Assembly (NCBI GenBank): GCA_023411395.1
Contig: JAEYOV010000081.1
Span: forward strand, 1 to 15,574
DNA length: 15,574 nucleotides
Source of the DNA: Bacillota bacterium
GTDB lineage: Bacteria; Bacillota; Clostridia; Christensenellales; Aristaeellaceae
Direction of reading: 5' to 3'
The notes under the pieces were generated by a model. The model searched no databases and was not told where the DNA came from. It saw nothing but the letters and a program-made list of their open reading frames with translations. Below, one piece after another: positions 1 to 6,978 of this stretch. Position numbers and translations under genes: made by a program. How positions within the stretch are numbered: position 1 is the first letter of the stretch; every line of letters begins with the position of its first letter.

Positions 1-790
1 CGTAGGTAAAGCTGTAACGGGAGGGCGAAGCCTCCGTCTCCTCCTGAGTCTCGGGCTTCAGGGAGGAGGTCAGCACATAGCCGATTTCATCTTCGCCAAA
101 CTTGATTTTCGTCCATTCCTTGCCGCGGGAAAGGATGGTGAAAACGCTATTGGAATTCATTTGATCAATAATCTCCGCGTCCTCGCTTGGCCCGATGCGG
201 ACAGGGGTGATGGGAAGCCCGGGATACAGCCGGACAGAGGCTTCCTGTGCGCCGCCCGATGTCAAAAACGAGCGTTTGACATAGCCCGTATAGCTCTTGT
301 AGGTCACCTTCGCCCATTCCCCCTCATAGGAAAGAACGGCCACGTTGGCCTTATCGGGAATTTTCGTCACGATGCGGGCCGATCCGCTGGCGGCTTTGCG
401 CATGTTCAAGGGGCCTGACGGGGTGGATACGGTAGCCGATGTTGGCGGCGGCGTGGAAGCTGCCGTCGGCGCGGAGGTCGTCAGATCGGGGGTGGGTCCG
501 GCGGCGGGCTCCGTTCCGTACAGCCTGGACAGGGTTTGATCCCCCGCCTTGCCGTCCTCCTTCAGCCCCTGGTCACGCTGGAAGGCCTTCACCGCGCTTT
601 GGGTGCCCCGGCTATAGACGCCGTCCACCTTCAGTGTATACCCAAGATCGCTCAGCGCCTGCTGCATGCGCAGCACCGCGTCGCCATTGTCCCCCATTTT
701 CAGGGTGGCATAGCCACCCATTGCGGCTGTGGCAGGCAGCAGGAGCGTCAATAGCAGCAGACATGCAAGCAACTTTTTTACCATCTTCAT
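1..790 (-). CDS. Secreted peptidoglycan-binding / SH3-domain protein, 3' end beyond window
   Basis: Reading the minus strand from an ATG at 790 gives 263 uninterrupted codons to the left edge, so the gene is partial. Residues 1-23 are a signal peptide (MKMVKK, then a leucine-rich core, then PATAA). Residues 28-92 match a PG_binding_1 domain (G-D-x-G-x-A-V-L-x-M-Q-x-A-L, later D-G-x-Y-S-x-G-T and A-V-K-A-F-Q). A Thr/Pro/Ser-rich linker follows (93-125), then two SH3-like domains at about 126-176 (L-N-M-R-K start, G-Y-V-K end) and 185-245 (G-Y-V-L end). The known role of these domains is cell-wall attachment. Whether a catalytic domain follows is not visible; the sequence is Glu/Thr/Ser-rich where it leaves the window. 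Ribosome site AAGGAG lies 7 nt before the ATG; an in-frame ATG at 784 is less well placed. A strong promoter sits about 210 nt upstream. Confidence 0.85.
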   Translation of the reverse strand, partial: MKMVKKLLACLLLLTLLLPATAAMGGYATLKMGDNGDAVLRMQQALSDLGYTLKVDGVYSRGTQSAVKAFQRDQGLKEDGKAGDQTLSRLYGTEPAAGPTPDLTTSAPTAASTPPPTSATVSTPSGPLNMRKAASGSARIVTKIPDKANVAVLSYEGEWAKVTYKSYTGYVKRSFLTSGGAQEASVRLYPGLPITPVRIGPSEDAEIIDQMNSNSVFTILSRGKEWTKIKFGEDEIGYVLTSSLKPETQEETEASPSRYSFTY

Positions 791-1002
791 GGGAATTCTC
801 CTTTTCCCTCATACGGTCGTTAATGTTATCGGGATGTTGTACAGCAGGTTATCCGAATCTCTCATCAAACCAGGTACTCCCCCCCTCTCACAAAAGCTCA
901 ACTTGTTGTTGCGAAGGCACTACCACAAATGATGCCGCGCAGGGCGTAAATTGCCCATTTCAGGGGAATTACCTCCGTCCGTAATACTATTGCCACAATT
1001 TC
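791..1002 (-). promoter_or_regulatory. Long 5' leader of the SH3 protein gene
   Basis: Transcription from the promoter at 1009-1037 would leave an untranslated leader of about 210 nt. It can fold: a stem GGCGTGAAATT near the 5' end pairs with AATTTACGCC about 50 nt later (one bulge), and a second hairpin pairs GTAC..GGTT with AACC..GTAC at about 845-875. No known riboswitch consensus was recognised; the c-di-AMP (ydaO) consensus, often found before cell-wall genes, was looked for and not found. No terminator-like stem with a U-run precedes the start codon. Functional status is uncertain. Confidence 0.3.
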
Positions 1003-1008
1003 ACGCCA

Positions 1009-1037
1009 AATATAGCATGATTGGCATATGTTGTCAA
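1009..1037 (-). promoter_or_regulatory. Sigma-A promoter for the SH3 protein gene
   Basis: On the minus strand TTGACA (1037-1032) and TATATT (1014-1009) are separated by exactly 17 nt. The -35 is perfect and the -10 differs at one base. The expected start is near 1002, reading toward the SH3 protein gene. Confidence 0.75.
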
Positions 1038-1131
1038 CATGAATCGGTAACATTATTGTAACAAAAATTTCATTTATCCGGGACGGCCTTTCAACACTTC
1101 GAAAACAAGGCCGGAGTTTGTGTGCTGATAG

Positions 1132-1307
1132 TTTCATGAGATGAACATGGTTCTTGCGCGTTTCTTCACTCCCATACGGGTTATCAGACATCAGTAAACA
1201 TTTACACCCACCTGCAAAGCCAGCACCATGAGCAGGTTCAAAAGTCAATCGACAGCATCGCGGAAGAGATAAAAACGGACAGCAGGCTGCTTACCCTCGC
1301 AAGGTAA
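1132..1307 (+). pseudogene. Remnant of a tyrosine recombinase (integrase) C-terminus
   Basis: This stretch carries broken pieces of an integrase C-terminal domain in different frames. At 1132-1143 the codons read F-H-E-M, like the F-H-D-L-R-H box. At 1178-1195 they read G-L-S-D-I-S, like G-H-S-D-I-S. From 1194 a third frame reads V-N-I-Y-T-H-L, containing the canonical I-Y-T-H catalytic-tyrosine box (Tyr codon 1203-1205), and continues for about 35 residues as a charged helical tail to a TAA at 1305-1307. A stop codon precedes the first piece, and spacing between boxes is too short, so both frameshifts and deletions are present. An intrinsic terminator follows at once. It reads toward the 3' end of tRNA-Lys, which is where an integrase of a tRNA-inserted element normally sits. 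The motif match is by eye; no intact gene remains. Confidence 0.6.
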
Positions 1308-1318
1308 GCAATCTTTTT
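1288..1318 (+). terminator. Intrinsic terminator after the integrase remnant
   Basis: TGCTTACC (1288-1295) pairs with GGTAAGCA (1303-1310) around a 7-nt loop and is followed by ATCTTTTTG. The stem overlaps the remnant's last codons and TAA, as expected for a terminator that once served the integrase gene. Confidence 0.6.
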
Positions 1319-1327
1319 GCATAGCAC

Positions 1328-1363
1328 AACCCCTTGAAAACGCTTGGTTTTCAAGGGGTTTTC
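1328..1363 (+). terminator. Hairpin/terminator, 14-bp stem (copy 1)
   Basis: AACCCCTTGAAAAC (1328-1341) pairs perfectly with GTTTTCAAGGGGTT (1347-1360) around the loop GCTTG, then TTC follows. It is close to an inverted copy of the hairpin at 1517-1555: on opposite strands the 29-nt cores differ only in two loop bases (GC versus AT). It may act as a plus-strand terminator, though the T-run is short. Confidence 0.5.
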
Positions 1364-1461
1364 ACATTGTCATCCAACAGCAAATTGCATCAATATATAT
1401 TCTATATACAATGCCGACCAAATGGACAAGGCAAAAAAACCACCGGAAAAAACGCGGCTAA

Positions 1462-1483
1462 AAAAAAGTTGCAAAAAAGTTGC
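1462..1483. repeat. Two tandem copies of an 11-bp repeat
   Basis: AAAAAAGTTGC occurs at 1462-1472 and again at 1473-1483 without a gap, and the second copy runs into a GTTG-CA-CAAC palindrome. Short direct repeats beside an integrase gene are typical of arm-type integrase binding sites; that role here is an inference from position between the integrase remnant and the tRNA. Confidence 0.4.
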
Positions 1484-1516
1484 ACAACCTCTCGGTCAAC
1501 ATTATGTTTCATAAAG

Positions 1517-1555
1517 AACGACCCCTTGAAAACCAAATGTTTTCAAGGGGTCGTT
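1517..1555 (-). terminator. Terminator of tRNA-Lys, 17-bp stem (copy 2)
   Basis: AACGACCCCTTGAAAAC (1517-1533) pairs perfectly with GTTTTCAAGGGGTCGTT (1539-1555) around a 5-nt loop. It begins 2 nt after the tRNA CCA end. On the minus strand the stem is followed by CTTTATG, a modest T-run. Confidence 0.6.
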
Positions 1556-1557
1556 GT

Positions 1558-1633
1558 TGGTACACCATCAGGGACTCGAACCCTGGACACCCTGATTAAG
1601 AGTCAGGTGCTCTACCAACTGAGCTAATGGTGC
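1558..1633 (-). tRNA. tRNA-Lys (anticodon CTT), CCA encoded
   Basis: The minus strand folds as a standard 76-nt tRNA. The acceptor arms GCACCAT and ATGGTGT pair (first pair G-U), the D-arm reads GCTCAGTTGGTAGAGC, the anticodon stem CCTGA/TCAGG encloses loop CTCTTAA with anticodon CTT (Lys), and the T-arm contains GGTTCGAGTCCC. Discriminator A and an encoded CCA (1560-1558) complete it. It has a consensus promoter upstream and a strong hairpin 2 nt downstream, so it is a single-gene unit. Its 3' end faces an integrase remnant, suggesting it served as an attachment site. Confidence 0.95.
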
Positions 1634-1674
1634 TTATCGCCGGCATCGGGTGGCTTCTTTTGCCGACGAAGAAT

Positions 1675-1702
1675 ATTATACACGCTTCCCGGCGTATGTC
1701 AA
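1675..1702 (-). promoter_or_regulatory. Promoter of tRNA-Lys
   Basis: Perfect TTGACA (1702-1697) and perfect TATAAT (1680-1675) on the minus strand with a 16-nt spacer. The expected start near 1668 leaves about a 35-nt 5' leader before the tRNA. Confidence 0.8.
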
Positions 1703-1803
1703 GCGAAAAAACCAAATTTCTGCGAAGGTTTGCGAGGTTTTTGCGAAAGGCCATTCAGGTTTTTCAAGCGCGTTTTTCAGGCGCTCCCGGCAAGCCCCAA
1801 ACG

Positions 1804-2985
1804 TCAGGCCAGCCCGCCGGCGCCGCGCTTTTTAGATATGGCCAAGGCCGTTAAAAGCGCTGCCGCGCCAAAGCCCAGCACGACCAGCATGTTGAAAAGC
1901 ACAGGGGCGACGCTGTCCAGGGAGAAGCGGCCGAGCGCAACAATGGCGTGGTTGCTTTTGATATACCAGTAGGTGGGCGTGAAGCTGGCGATGGTGAGCA
2001 CCGTCTTGCCCAGCATGAACTGTGGAACAAACGCGCCGCTCAAAAAGCTGAAAGCCAGCGTGAGGGTGTTTTGCAGCGGCGCCTGGGCCGAGCGTTTTTT
2101 GATCAGCGTACCCAGCAGGAAGCTAATGCCAAGGCATGCGATCATAAAAACGAAGGCGTTCAAACACAGCCAGAGCCCCTGGAGAGAATACATCTCCTTG
2201 AAATAGATGGCGAAGCCAAGGCCGGACATCAGCGCCCAGCAGACGATGCCGAACACCATGTTGGCAAGAAACATTTGCAGGTTCATTTGGGCGGAAGGCA
2301 GCGGCGCGCAAAGGTTTCTGCGCTTCAGGTCCGTTTCGTTGAACGACAGCATGAAGGTGGTCACGCCCAGGATCAGCACCGCAAACAAGGTGTAGGACAT
2401 ATAGTTGAACACATACAGGTGCTGTCCCTCGTCCGGCCGTTTGGGGGCTGCGGATTCCACCCACATGGGCGCGGCCTTGTTCAGGTCAGCGCGCACGAGC
2501 TGCGCAAGCTCCGCCTGGCCATACCCCTTGCCGTATTTCACATACAGCGCGGCGGTGGAAAAATACCTGTCCGCCAGCGCCTGCAGGAATACCGCATTGG
2601 CTGATTCCGGCGTGCCCGCCGTCATAAGCGCGGCATCCCCGCCGCTTAAAAACGCCTGGGTGAATCCTTCGGGGATCTTCACCGCGTATTCCACCGAGTG
2701 AAAGAACAGCGCGTCCTGGAGCGCATCCTCCCGGGTGCCTATATCCTTCAGCGAAACGTGATCCGAAAAGAATTCCACAAATCCCTTTACGAGGGGGCCG
2801 GCCCCGTCTTCGCTGATGACGGCGGCCTTGGGTTTGGATGCCGAGAAAGAGGAGGTTTGCGGCGTACCTACATTTCCGTAAAAAGCAGATACAAGGAAGG
2901 TCATCAGCAGGAAGATCATCACATACATGATCAACTGCCCGCGGTTGCTGCGGATGACCTTGAAGTAAACCTTAAAGACTTGCAT
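1804..2985 (-). CDS. ABC-2 type transporter permease (second of two)
   Basis: A 393-residue membrane subunit of an ABC-2 exporter. It has one N-terminal membrane segment (about residues 18-38), a large extracytoplasmic domain (about 40-195), then five or so hydrophobic segments to residue 388 and a basic tail. This is the layout of ABC2_membrane_3 (PF12698) permeases. The start ATG at 2985 has AAGGAGG 8 nt upstream and overlaps the end of the preceding permease gene by 14 nt, so the two are translationally coupled. It is the last gene of the operon 4122-5054, 2972-4108, 1804-2985; no clear terminator was found after it. The two permeases together with one ATPase would form a heterodimeric exporter. 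Substrate is unknown; drugs, antimicrobial peptides or lipids are usual for the family. Confidence 0.85.
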   Translation of the reverse strand: MQVFKVYFKVIRSNRGQLIMYVMIFLLMTFLVSAFYGNVGTPQTSSFSASKPKAAVISEDGAGPLVKGFVEFFSDHVSLKDIGTREDALQDALFFHSVEYAVKIPEGFTQAFLSGGDAALMTAGTPESANAVFLQALADRYFSTAALYVKYGKGYGQAELAQLVRADLNKAAPMWVESAAPKRPDEGQHLYVFNYMSYTLFAVLILGVTTFMLSFNETDLKRRNLCAPLPSAQMNLQMFLANMVFGIVCWALMSGLGFAIYFKEMYSLQGLWLCLNAFVFMIACLGISFLLGTLIKKRSAQAPLQNTLTLAFSFLSGAFVPQFMLGKTVLTIASFTPTYWYIKSNHAIVALGRFSLDSVAPVLFNMLVVLGFGAAALLTALAISKKRGAGGLA

Positions 2986-4108
2986 ACTTGCGCCTCCTTA
3001 TGGCACGGTAGATGAACAGACAGAACAGCGCTGAAAAGGCGGCCAGGAGCCCCGCGTTCAGCCAGAACCGGCCGTGGTCCGAATAGTAATACAGGGCATA
3101 GAAGCCATCCGCCACCAGCGTGGCCGGGTTGATATAGGCGGCCAAGGGAAAAGCGTTTGCCACGATATATTTCATTTCCACAAACATCAGCCCGGAGAAA
3201 AAGGACAGAATCATGCTGACGGAAACAAGGATGCCCGTGGTGGCGCCTTCGCTCTTGCGCCCGGTGGCGGCCACCGCCCCACCGAATGTGATGCCCATCA
3301 GGCTGCCCACAAAGCTCAAAAGCAGCACATAGCCCGTTTGGCTTCCGAAATCTATGCCCAGCGCAAAGCGGAGAAAGGCGATCACAATCAGCATTTCGCT
3401 GTACTGTATGAGCATGCAAGCGCTAAGGCCTGCCAGGAACACCTTCAATTTATGGACCGGTGCGGCACTGACCCTAGCGCCCTCGGCCGAAAGGTTGGCC
3501 TGAATGCCCATCACCTCATGCGAGCCGAAGAAGCTTGCGTACATGCAGGTCATGGCCAGCAGCGCGTAAAAGTAGGCCAGCAGCGTTTCCGGCTTGGGTA
3601 TGGTGCCCAGCGGCCTGGTATACGATCTTTGGACGAACAAATCATTGATCAGCCCGGTAACCGCCGCGGCGGGATTTTGCTTGAGCAGCGTTTGTGCCGT
3701 ATGGCTCATTTGCAGGTAACCGTCCAGGAAGGATTTCAAAATCGTCTGGTTCAGGCCGGAGGATGATACCACCGCGTGAAGCCCGCCCCGCACATCCACA
3801 TATCCCGCGACGGAGCCGGACGACAGAAGCTCGCGGGCTTTGTCAAGGCTTACGGCGGTAACGGAAAACAGCGCGTTTTCCCCCGAGGAGGCGGCCTGCA
3901 AGGCGCCGCGGAATATGGTGTCCGCCCGGTAAGCCTCGCTGTCCACCACGGCAATGGGAATCTTGTGAAAGGTTTCAGCCGTATACAGGTTGGAAAAAGC
4001 CATGCTGAAGAACACCGACAGCAGGATGGGAAACAGGAGCGTCCAGAAAATCATTTCCCTGTTGCGCAGAAGGCATTTCAGCCGGTAAAAAAACACATGA
4101 CCGAACAA
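2972..4108 (-). CDS. ABC-2 type transporter permease (first of two)
   Basis: A 378-residue permease with the same layout as its downstream neighbour: a membrane segment at about residues 19-38, an extracytoplasmic region to about 178, then five or six membrane segments ending near 368 and a basic R-R-R-K tail. The start is TTG at 4108: its AGGAGG lies 9 nt upstream and overlaps the stop of the ATPase gene, and no in-frame ATG is equally well placed. The 3' end overlaps the next permease by 14 nt. Partnering with the ATPase at 4122-5054 is clear from gene order. Its sequence is diverged from the second permease, as expected for a heterodimer. Substrate cannot be told from the sequence. Confidence 0.85.
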   Translation of the reverse strand: MFGHVFFYRLKCLLRNREMIFWTLLFPILLSVFFSMAFSNLYTAETFHKIPIAVVDSEAYRADTIFRGALQAASSGENALFSVTAVSLDKARELLSSGSVAGYVDVRGGLHAVVSSSGLNQTILKSFLDGYLQMSHTAQTLLKQNPAAAVTGLINDLFVQRSYTRPLGTIPKPETLLAYFYALLAMTCMYASFFGSHEVMGIQANLSAEGARVSAAPVHKLKVFLAGLSACMLIQYSEMLIVIAFLRFALGIDFGSQTGYVLLLSFVGSLMGITFGGAVAATGRKSEGATTGILVSVSMILSFFSGLMFVEMKYIVANAFPLAAYINPATLVADGFYALYYYSDHGRFWLNAGLLAAFSALFCLFIYRAIRRRKYASL

Positions 4109-4121
4109 TTGGAACTCCCTC

Positions 4122-5054
4122 CTAATCCCGAAGCTGCTTTCCCGTGATTTCCAGGAAAACGTCGTTCAGCGTGGGCAGTACGGAATACACCTGGCCGAAG
4201 GAGACGCTGTTGTCCTTCAGGCAATCCAAAAGGTGAACAAGATTCCGGCTGCCGCCTAAGAACTTTGCCGTCAGCTCCCGCCCGTCGTACTCGGCGGAAT
4301 TCAGCTCCGGCAGCGAACGGATGCACTCCATCGCGGCGTTACCAAGGTCCAGCACCTCCACGGTGACCTTTTCCCCCACCTTGATCATGGATTTCAGTTC
4401 TTCCTTGGTGCCCAGGGCAATCACCTGGCCTTTGTCCATGATGGCGATGCGGGAGCAGATCTGCTCCACCTCCTCCATGTAGTGGGAGGTGTAGACGATG
4501 GTGGCCCCTTCCCGGTTCAAGCGCTGGATGCCCTCCAGGATGCTGTTGCGGCTTTGGGGGTCCACCGCCACGGTGGGCTCATCCAGGATGATGAGCTTTG
4601 GCTTGTGGGCGATGCCGCAGGCAATGTTCAGCCGGCGCAGAAGGCCGCCGCTCAGTTTTTTGGGAAAGAACTTGCGAAAGTCCTGCAAACCCACAAACTG
4701 TACCGCTTCCTCTACCAGAGCGGCCCTTTTTGCCTTGTCCCCAATATACAGGCCGCAGAAATAATCAATGTTCTCCTGCACGGTCAGCTCGTTGAACACC
4801 GCCACGTTCTGCATCACGATGCCGATGTCCCGCTTGATGCCGTACGCTTCCGGCGTCATGTTTTTGCCAAATACGCGGATATCGCCCTTGTCGTACTTCA
4901 GCAGCGACAGCAGGCAGTTGATGGCGGTGGTTTTGCCGGAGCCGTTGGGGCCCAGGAGGCCGAAAATTTCCCCTTCCGCCACCTGAAGGCTGAAGTGGTC
5001 CAGCGCGATCAGATCGCCGTAGCGCTTGACAAGATTGCTGATGGAAATAACCAT
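4122..5054 (-). CDS. ABC transporter ATP-binding protein (ABC-2 exporter)
   Basis: A 310-residue cytoplasmic ATPase that would power the two permeases encoded downstream. All nucleotide-binding motifs are visible: Walker A G-P-N-G-S-G-K-T at 35-42, Q-loop Gln82, signature L-S-G-G at 134-137, Walker B L-I-I-L-D-E-P at 154-160 and switch His191. About 90 residues follow the core domain, as in the CcmA/BcrA-type subfamily (COG1131). ATG at 5054 has an AAGGAGGGGG site upstream. It is the first gene of the operon and is divergent from a NarL-type two-component system, the arrangement seen in the B. subtilis yvfRS/yvfTU loci. Induction by that system through the palindrome at 5133-5146 is therefore likely but inferred. 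Confidence 0.93.
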   Translation of the reverse strand: MVISISNLVKRYGDLIALDHFSLQVAEGEIFGLLGPNGSGKTTAINCLLSLLKYDKGDIRVFGKNMTPEAYGIKRDIGIVMQNVAVFNELTVQENIDYFCGLYIGDKAKRAALVEEAVQFVGLQDFRKFFPKKLSGGLLRRLNIACGIAHKPKLIILDEPTVAVDPQSRNSILEGIQRLNREGATIVYTSHYMEEVEQICSRIAIMDKGQVIALGTKEELKSMIKVGEKVTVEVLDLGNAAMECIRSLPELNSAEYDGRELTAKFLGGSRNLVHLLDCLKDNSVSFGQVYSVLPTLNDVFLEITGKQLRD

Positions 5055-5132
5055 GTTTGTTCCCCCTCCTTGTTCGGGTCCATGGTAGCCTTTTTAACAA
5101 GCAAAGGATAGTGAAGAACATCCAAATCGAAC

Positions 5133-5146
5133 ATGACATTTGTCAT
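5133..5146. promoter_or_regulatory. Candidate response-regulator operator (6-2-6 palindrome)
   Basis: ATGACA-TT-TGTCAT is a perfect inverted repeat with a 2-bp centre, in the short divergent space between the exporter and the two-component genes. NarL/DesR-family regulators commonly bind short dyads of this form. It ends where the -35 of a weak candidate exporter promoter (TATCCT at about 5107-5112 as -10) would start, a class-II activator position, and lies about 20 nt upstream of the -35 of the kinase promoter. Confidence 0.5.
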
Positions 5147-5166
5147 ACCGCAAAGCCGAATTCCGC

Positions 5167-5195
5167 TTGTGCACCCATGGAAAATAGCGTAAAAT
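5167..5195 (+). promoter_or_regulatory. Promoter of the two-component system
   Basis: TTGTGC (5167-5172), 17-nt spacer, TAAAAT (5190-5195). The -35 is weak (TTG only) and the -10 is 5 of 6. The -10 overlaps the upstream ATG at 5194, which argues that translation starts at the later GTG at 5224. A weak -35 would fit activation or autoregulation. Confidence 0.5.
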
Positions 5196-5223
5196 GGAAG
5201 AAATCAAAAAAGGGGGGCGGCGT

Positions 5224-6300
5224 GTGTACGAGCTGATAGACAAGGGCTTTATCCTGGCATGCTGCCTTGCCATGGGGCTGATGCACAAAGCCGATCCCCT
5301 GCTGGCCGTGCCGTTCATTACAGCCGTGGCATCAAGCGCCGCGAACAGCTTCAGGAATTCCCCCTGGCTCAAAGGCGGAGGGCTTTGCCTGATGCTTTTC
5401 CTGAGTTTATGGGAGCCTTCCTTTCTGCTGTTTACGCCTCTATGCCTGTATGATATGTTCCTTACACGCCAGGCCTTTCTTGTCTTGCTCCTGCCTCCGC
5501 CGCTGATACTGGCCTTTCCCGCCACCGGCCTTCCGCTTACGCTGCTCCTTTTGCTGTTCTCGTTTACGGCCTTTTTGCTCAAGAGCAAGACGGTGCGCCA
5601 TGCCCGCCTGCTGGACAGCCACAACCGCCTTCGGGACAGCGCGGCGGAGCTGGCCATGCGGCTTGAGAGCACCAACCGGGAGCTGCGGCTGCACCAGGAT
5701 GAGCAGGTGCATACCGCCAGGCTCCAGGAGCGCAACCGTATCGCCAGGGAGATACACGACAATGTGGGCCATTTGCTGTCCAGCGCCATGCTGCAATTGG
5801 GAGCGCTTATGTCGCTGCCCCAGACGGAAAATATCCGCGAACCTTTGGGCACGTTGAAGGGCACGCTCTCCGAGGGGATGAACAGCATCCGTCAAAGCGT
5901 ACACGGGCTGCATGATGAATCGGTTGATCTGCAGGAGGAGCTTTCCGCCCTGGTCCGCGGCTTCACCTTTTGCCGCGCCACGCTGGATTATGATGTGGAA
6001 ACAAACCCCGGCAGGAAAATTAAATACGCAGTCCTGGCGGTGGTGAAGGAAGCGCTGTCCAACGCCGCAAAGCATTCCGGCGCGACCCAGGTATCCGTAT
6101 CGGTGCGGGAGCATCCGGCACTGTACCAGCTTGACATTAGGGACAACGGGAAAAATGCCGCCTATGAACCGGAAAAGGTGAGCGGAATCGGCATCGCCAA
6201 CATGACAAGCAGGGTCACAGACTTAAACGGCCGCATCCTGGTGACAACGGATAAAGGCTTTCATATTTTTATCTCCATCCCGAAGGAGGAACGGCCGTGA
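5224..6300 (+). CDS. Sensor histidine kinase, NarL/DesK-type (HisKA_3)
   Basis: Membrane sensor kinase, 358 residues from the GTG at 5224. The first half holds several hydrophobic segments with very little extracellular sequence, the intramembrane-sensing style of LiaS/DesK-like kinases. A coiled stretch leads to the HisKA_3 box R-N-R-I-A-R-E-I-H-D-N, with the phospho-accepting His codon at 5755. The HATPase_c domain shows the N-box E-A-L-S-N-A-A-K-H, the D-N-G box and G-I-G-I-A-N-M. An ATG at 5194 would add 10 residues, but it lies inside the -10 element and has no ribosome site, whereas the GTG follows AAAAGGGGGG. The stop overlaps the regulator's GTG by 4 bases (GTGA). The likely job is to sense the substrate or membrane stress relieved by the divergent exporter; the signal itself is not evident. 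Confidence 0.88.
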   Translation: MYELIDKGFILACCLAMGLMHKADPLLAVPFITAVASSAANSFRNSPWLKGGGLCLMLFLSLWEPSFLLFTPLCLYDMFLTRQAFLVLLLPPPLILAFPATGLPLTLLLLLFSFTAFLLKSKTVRHARLLDSHNRLRDSAAELAMRLESTNRELRLHQDEQVHTARLQERNRIAREIHDNVGHLLSSAMLQLGALMSLPQTENIREPLGTLKGTLSEGMNSIRQSVHGLHDESVDLQEELSALVRGFTFCRATLDYDVETNPGRKIKYAVLAVVKEALSNAAKHSGATQVSVSVREHPALYQLDIRDNGKNAAYEPEKVSGIGIANMTSRVTDLNGRILVTTDKGFHIFISIPKEERP

Positions 6301-6917
6301 AAATCGTGATCGTGGACGACGACAAGCTGGTATGCTCCTCCCTGAAAATACTGCTGGAGGCCGGAGGCCAAATATCGGTGGCCGCCATGGGCCACGACGG
6401 GCCGTCAGCCATCCTGATGTACGAGCAGCACAGGCCCGACGTGATGCTTATGGATATCCGCATGGGGGCAACCTTAGGGCTGGACGCCGCGGAGGAGATA
6501 CTCATGCAGCACCCGGAAGCAAGGATCCTTTTTCTGACCACGTTTTCCGATAACGAGTACATCGTCAGGGCGCTGAAGGCCGGCGGGAAGGGATACCTGC
6601 TCAAGGAGGACTTTGAATCCATTGCTCCGGCCATCATGGCGGTTCACGCCGGACAGCACGTGTTCGGCCGGCCGGTGATGGAAAAGCTGCCGGATTTGAT
6701 GGGACAAAGCAAAAAAGCGCCGGCAGCCGTCCCCCTGAGCGAAAAGGAGGAACAGGTGCTGGCGCTGGTAGCCGAGGGAAAAAACAACCGGGAAATCGCC
6801 GCCGGACTATATTTAAGCGAAGGCACGGTACGCAACTACATCAGCTTATTGTTGGAAAAGCTGGGCCTGCGCAACAGAACGGAGCTGGCGGTTTACTACT
6901 ACAAATTGAGAGAATAA
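6297..6917 (+). CDS. Response regulator, NarL/LuxR family
   Basis: A 206-residue DNA-binding regulator. The receiver domain (1-120) has the acidic triad Asp7-9, phospho-acceptor Asp53 (in L-M-D-I-R-M), Thr81/82 and Lys103. A linker leads to a LuxR-type helix-turn-helix at about 147-203 (L-S-E-K-E-E-Q-V-L-A-L-V-A-E-G, then N-R-E-I-A, then S-E-G-T-V-R-N-Y). Start is GTG at 6297, coupled to the kinase stop, with AAGGAGG upstream. The only neighbours of matching logic are the kinase and the divergent ABC-2 exporter. The palindrome at 5133-5146 is the best binding-site candidate. It could also regulate itself. Confidence 0.93.
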   Translation: MKIVIVDDDKLVCSSLKILLEAGGQISVAAMGHDGPSAILMYEQHRPDVMLMDIRMGATLGLDAAEEILMQHPEARILFLTTFSDNEYIVRALKAGGKGYLLKEDFESIAPAIMAVHAGQHVFGRPVMEKLPDLMGQSKKAPAAVPLSEKEEQVLALVAEGKNNREIAAGLYLSEGTVRNYISLLLEKLGLRNRTELAVYYYKLRE

Positions 6918-6954
6918 GGGGCATCTGGTCTTTGGCGATACCGTTTGAACCATA

Positions 6955-6978
6955 AGCGGCTGCTTACCGCTAATCAAT
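6955..6978 (+). terminator. Weak terminator-like hairpin between convergent genes
   Basis: AGCGG (6955-6959) pairs with CCGCT (6967-6971) around CTGCTTA, then AATCAATTC follows. It lies in the 52-bp gap between the convergent response regulator and methyltransferase and touches the latter's stop codon. The stem is short and the T-run poor. Confidence 0.3.

Noticed and set aside
898..1248. A 116-codon minus-strand frame over the integrase remnant and SH3-gene promoter
   Set aside because: No ribosome site, no recognisable domain, and it runs through the promoter at 1009-1037.
1334..1627. A 97-codon plus-strand frame ending in G-T-R-T-L-D-T-L-I-K
   Set aside because: This is the well-known artefact of translating the antisense of a tRNA gene; it also crosses two hairpins.
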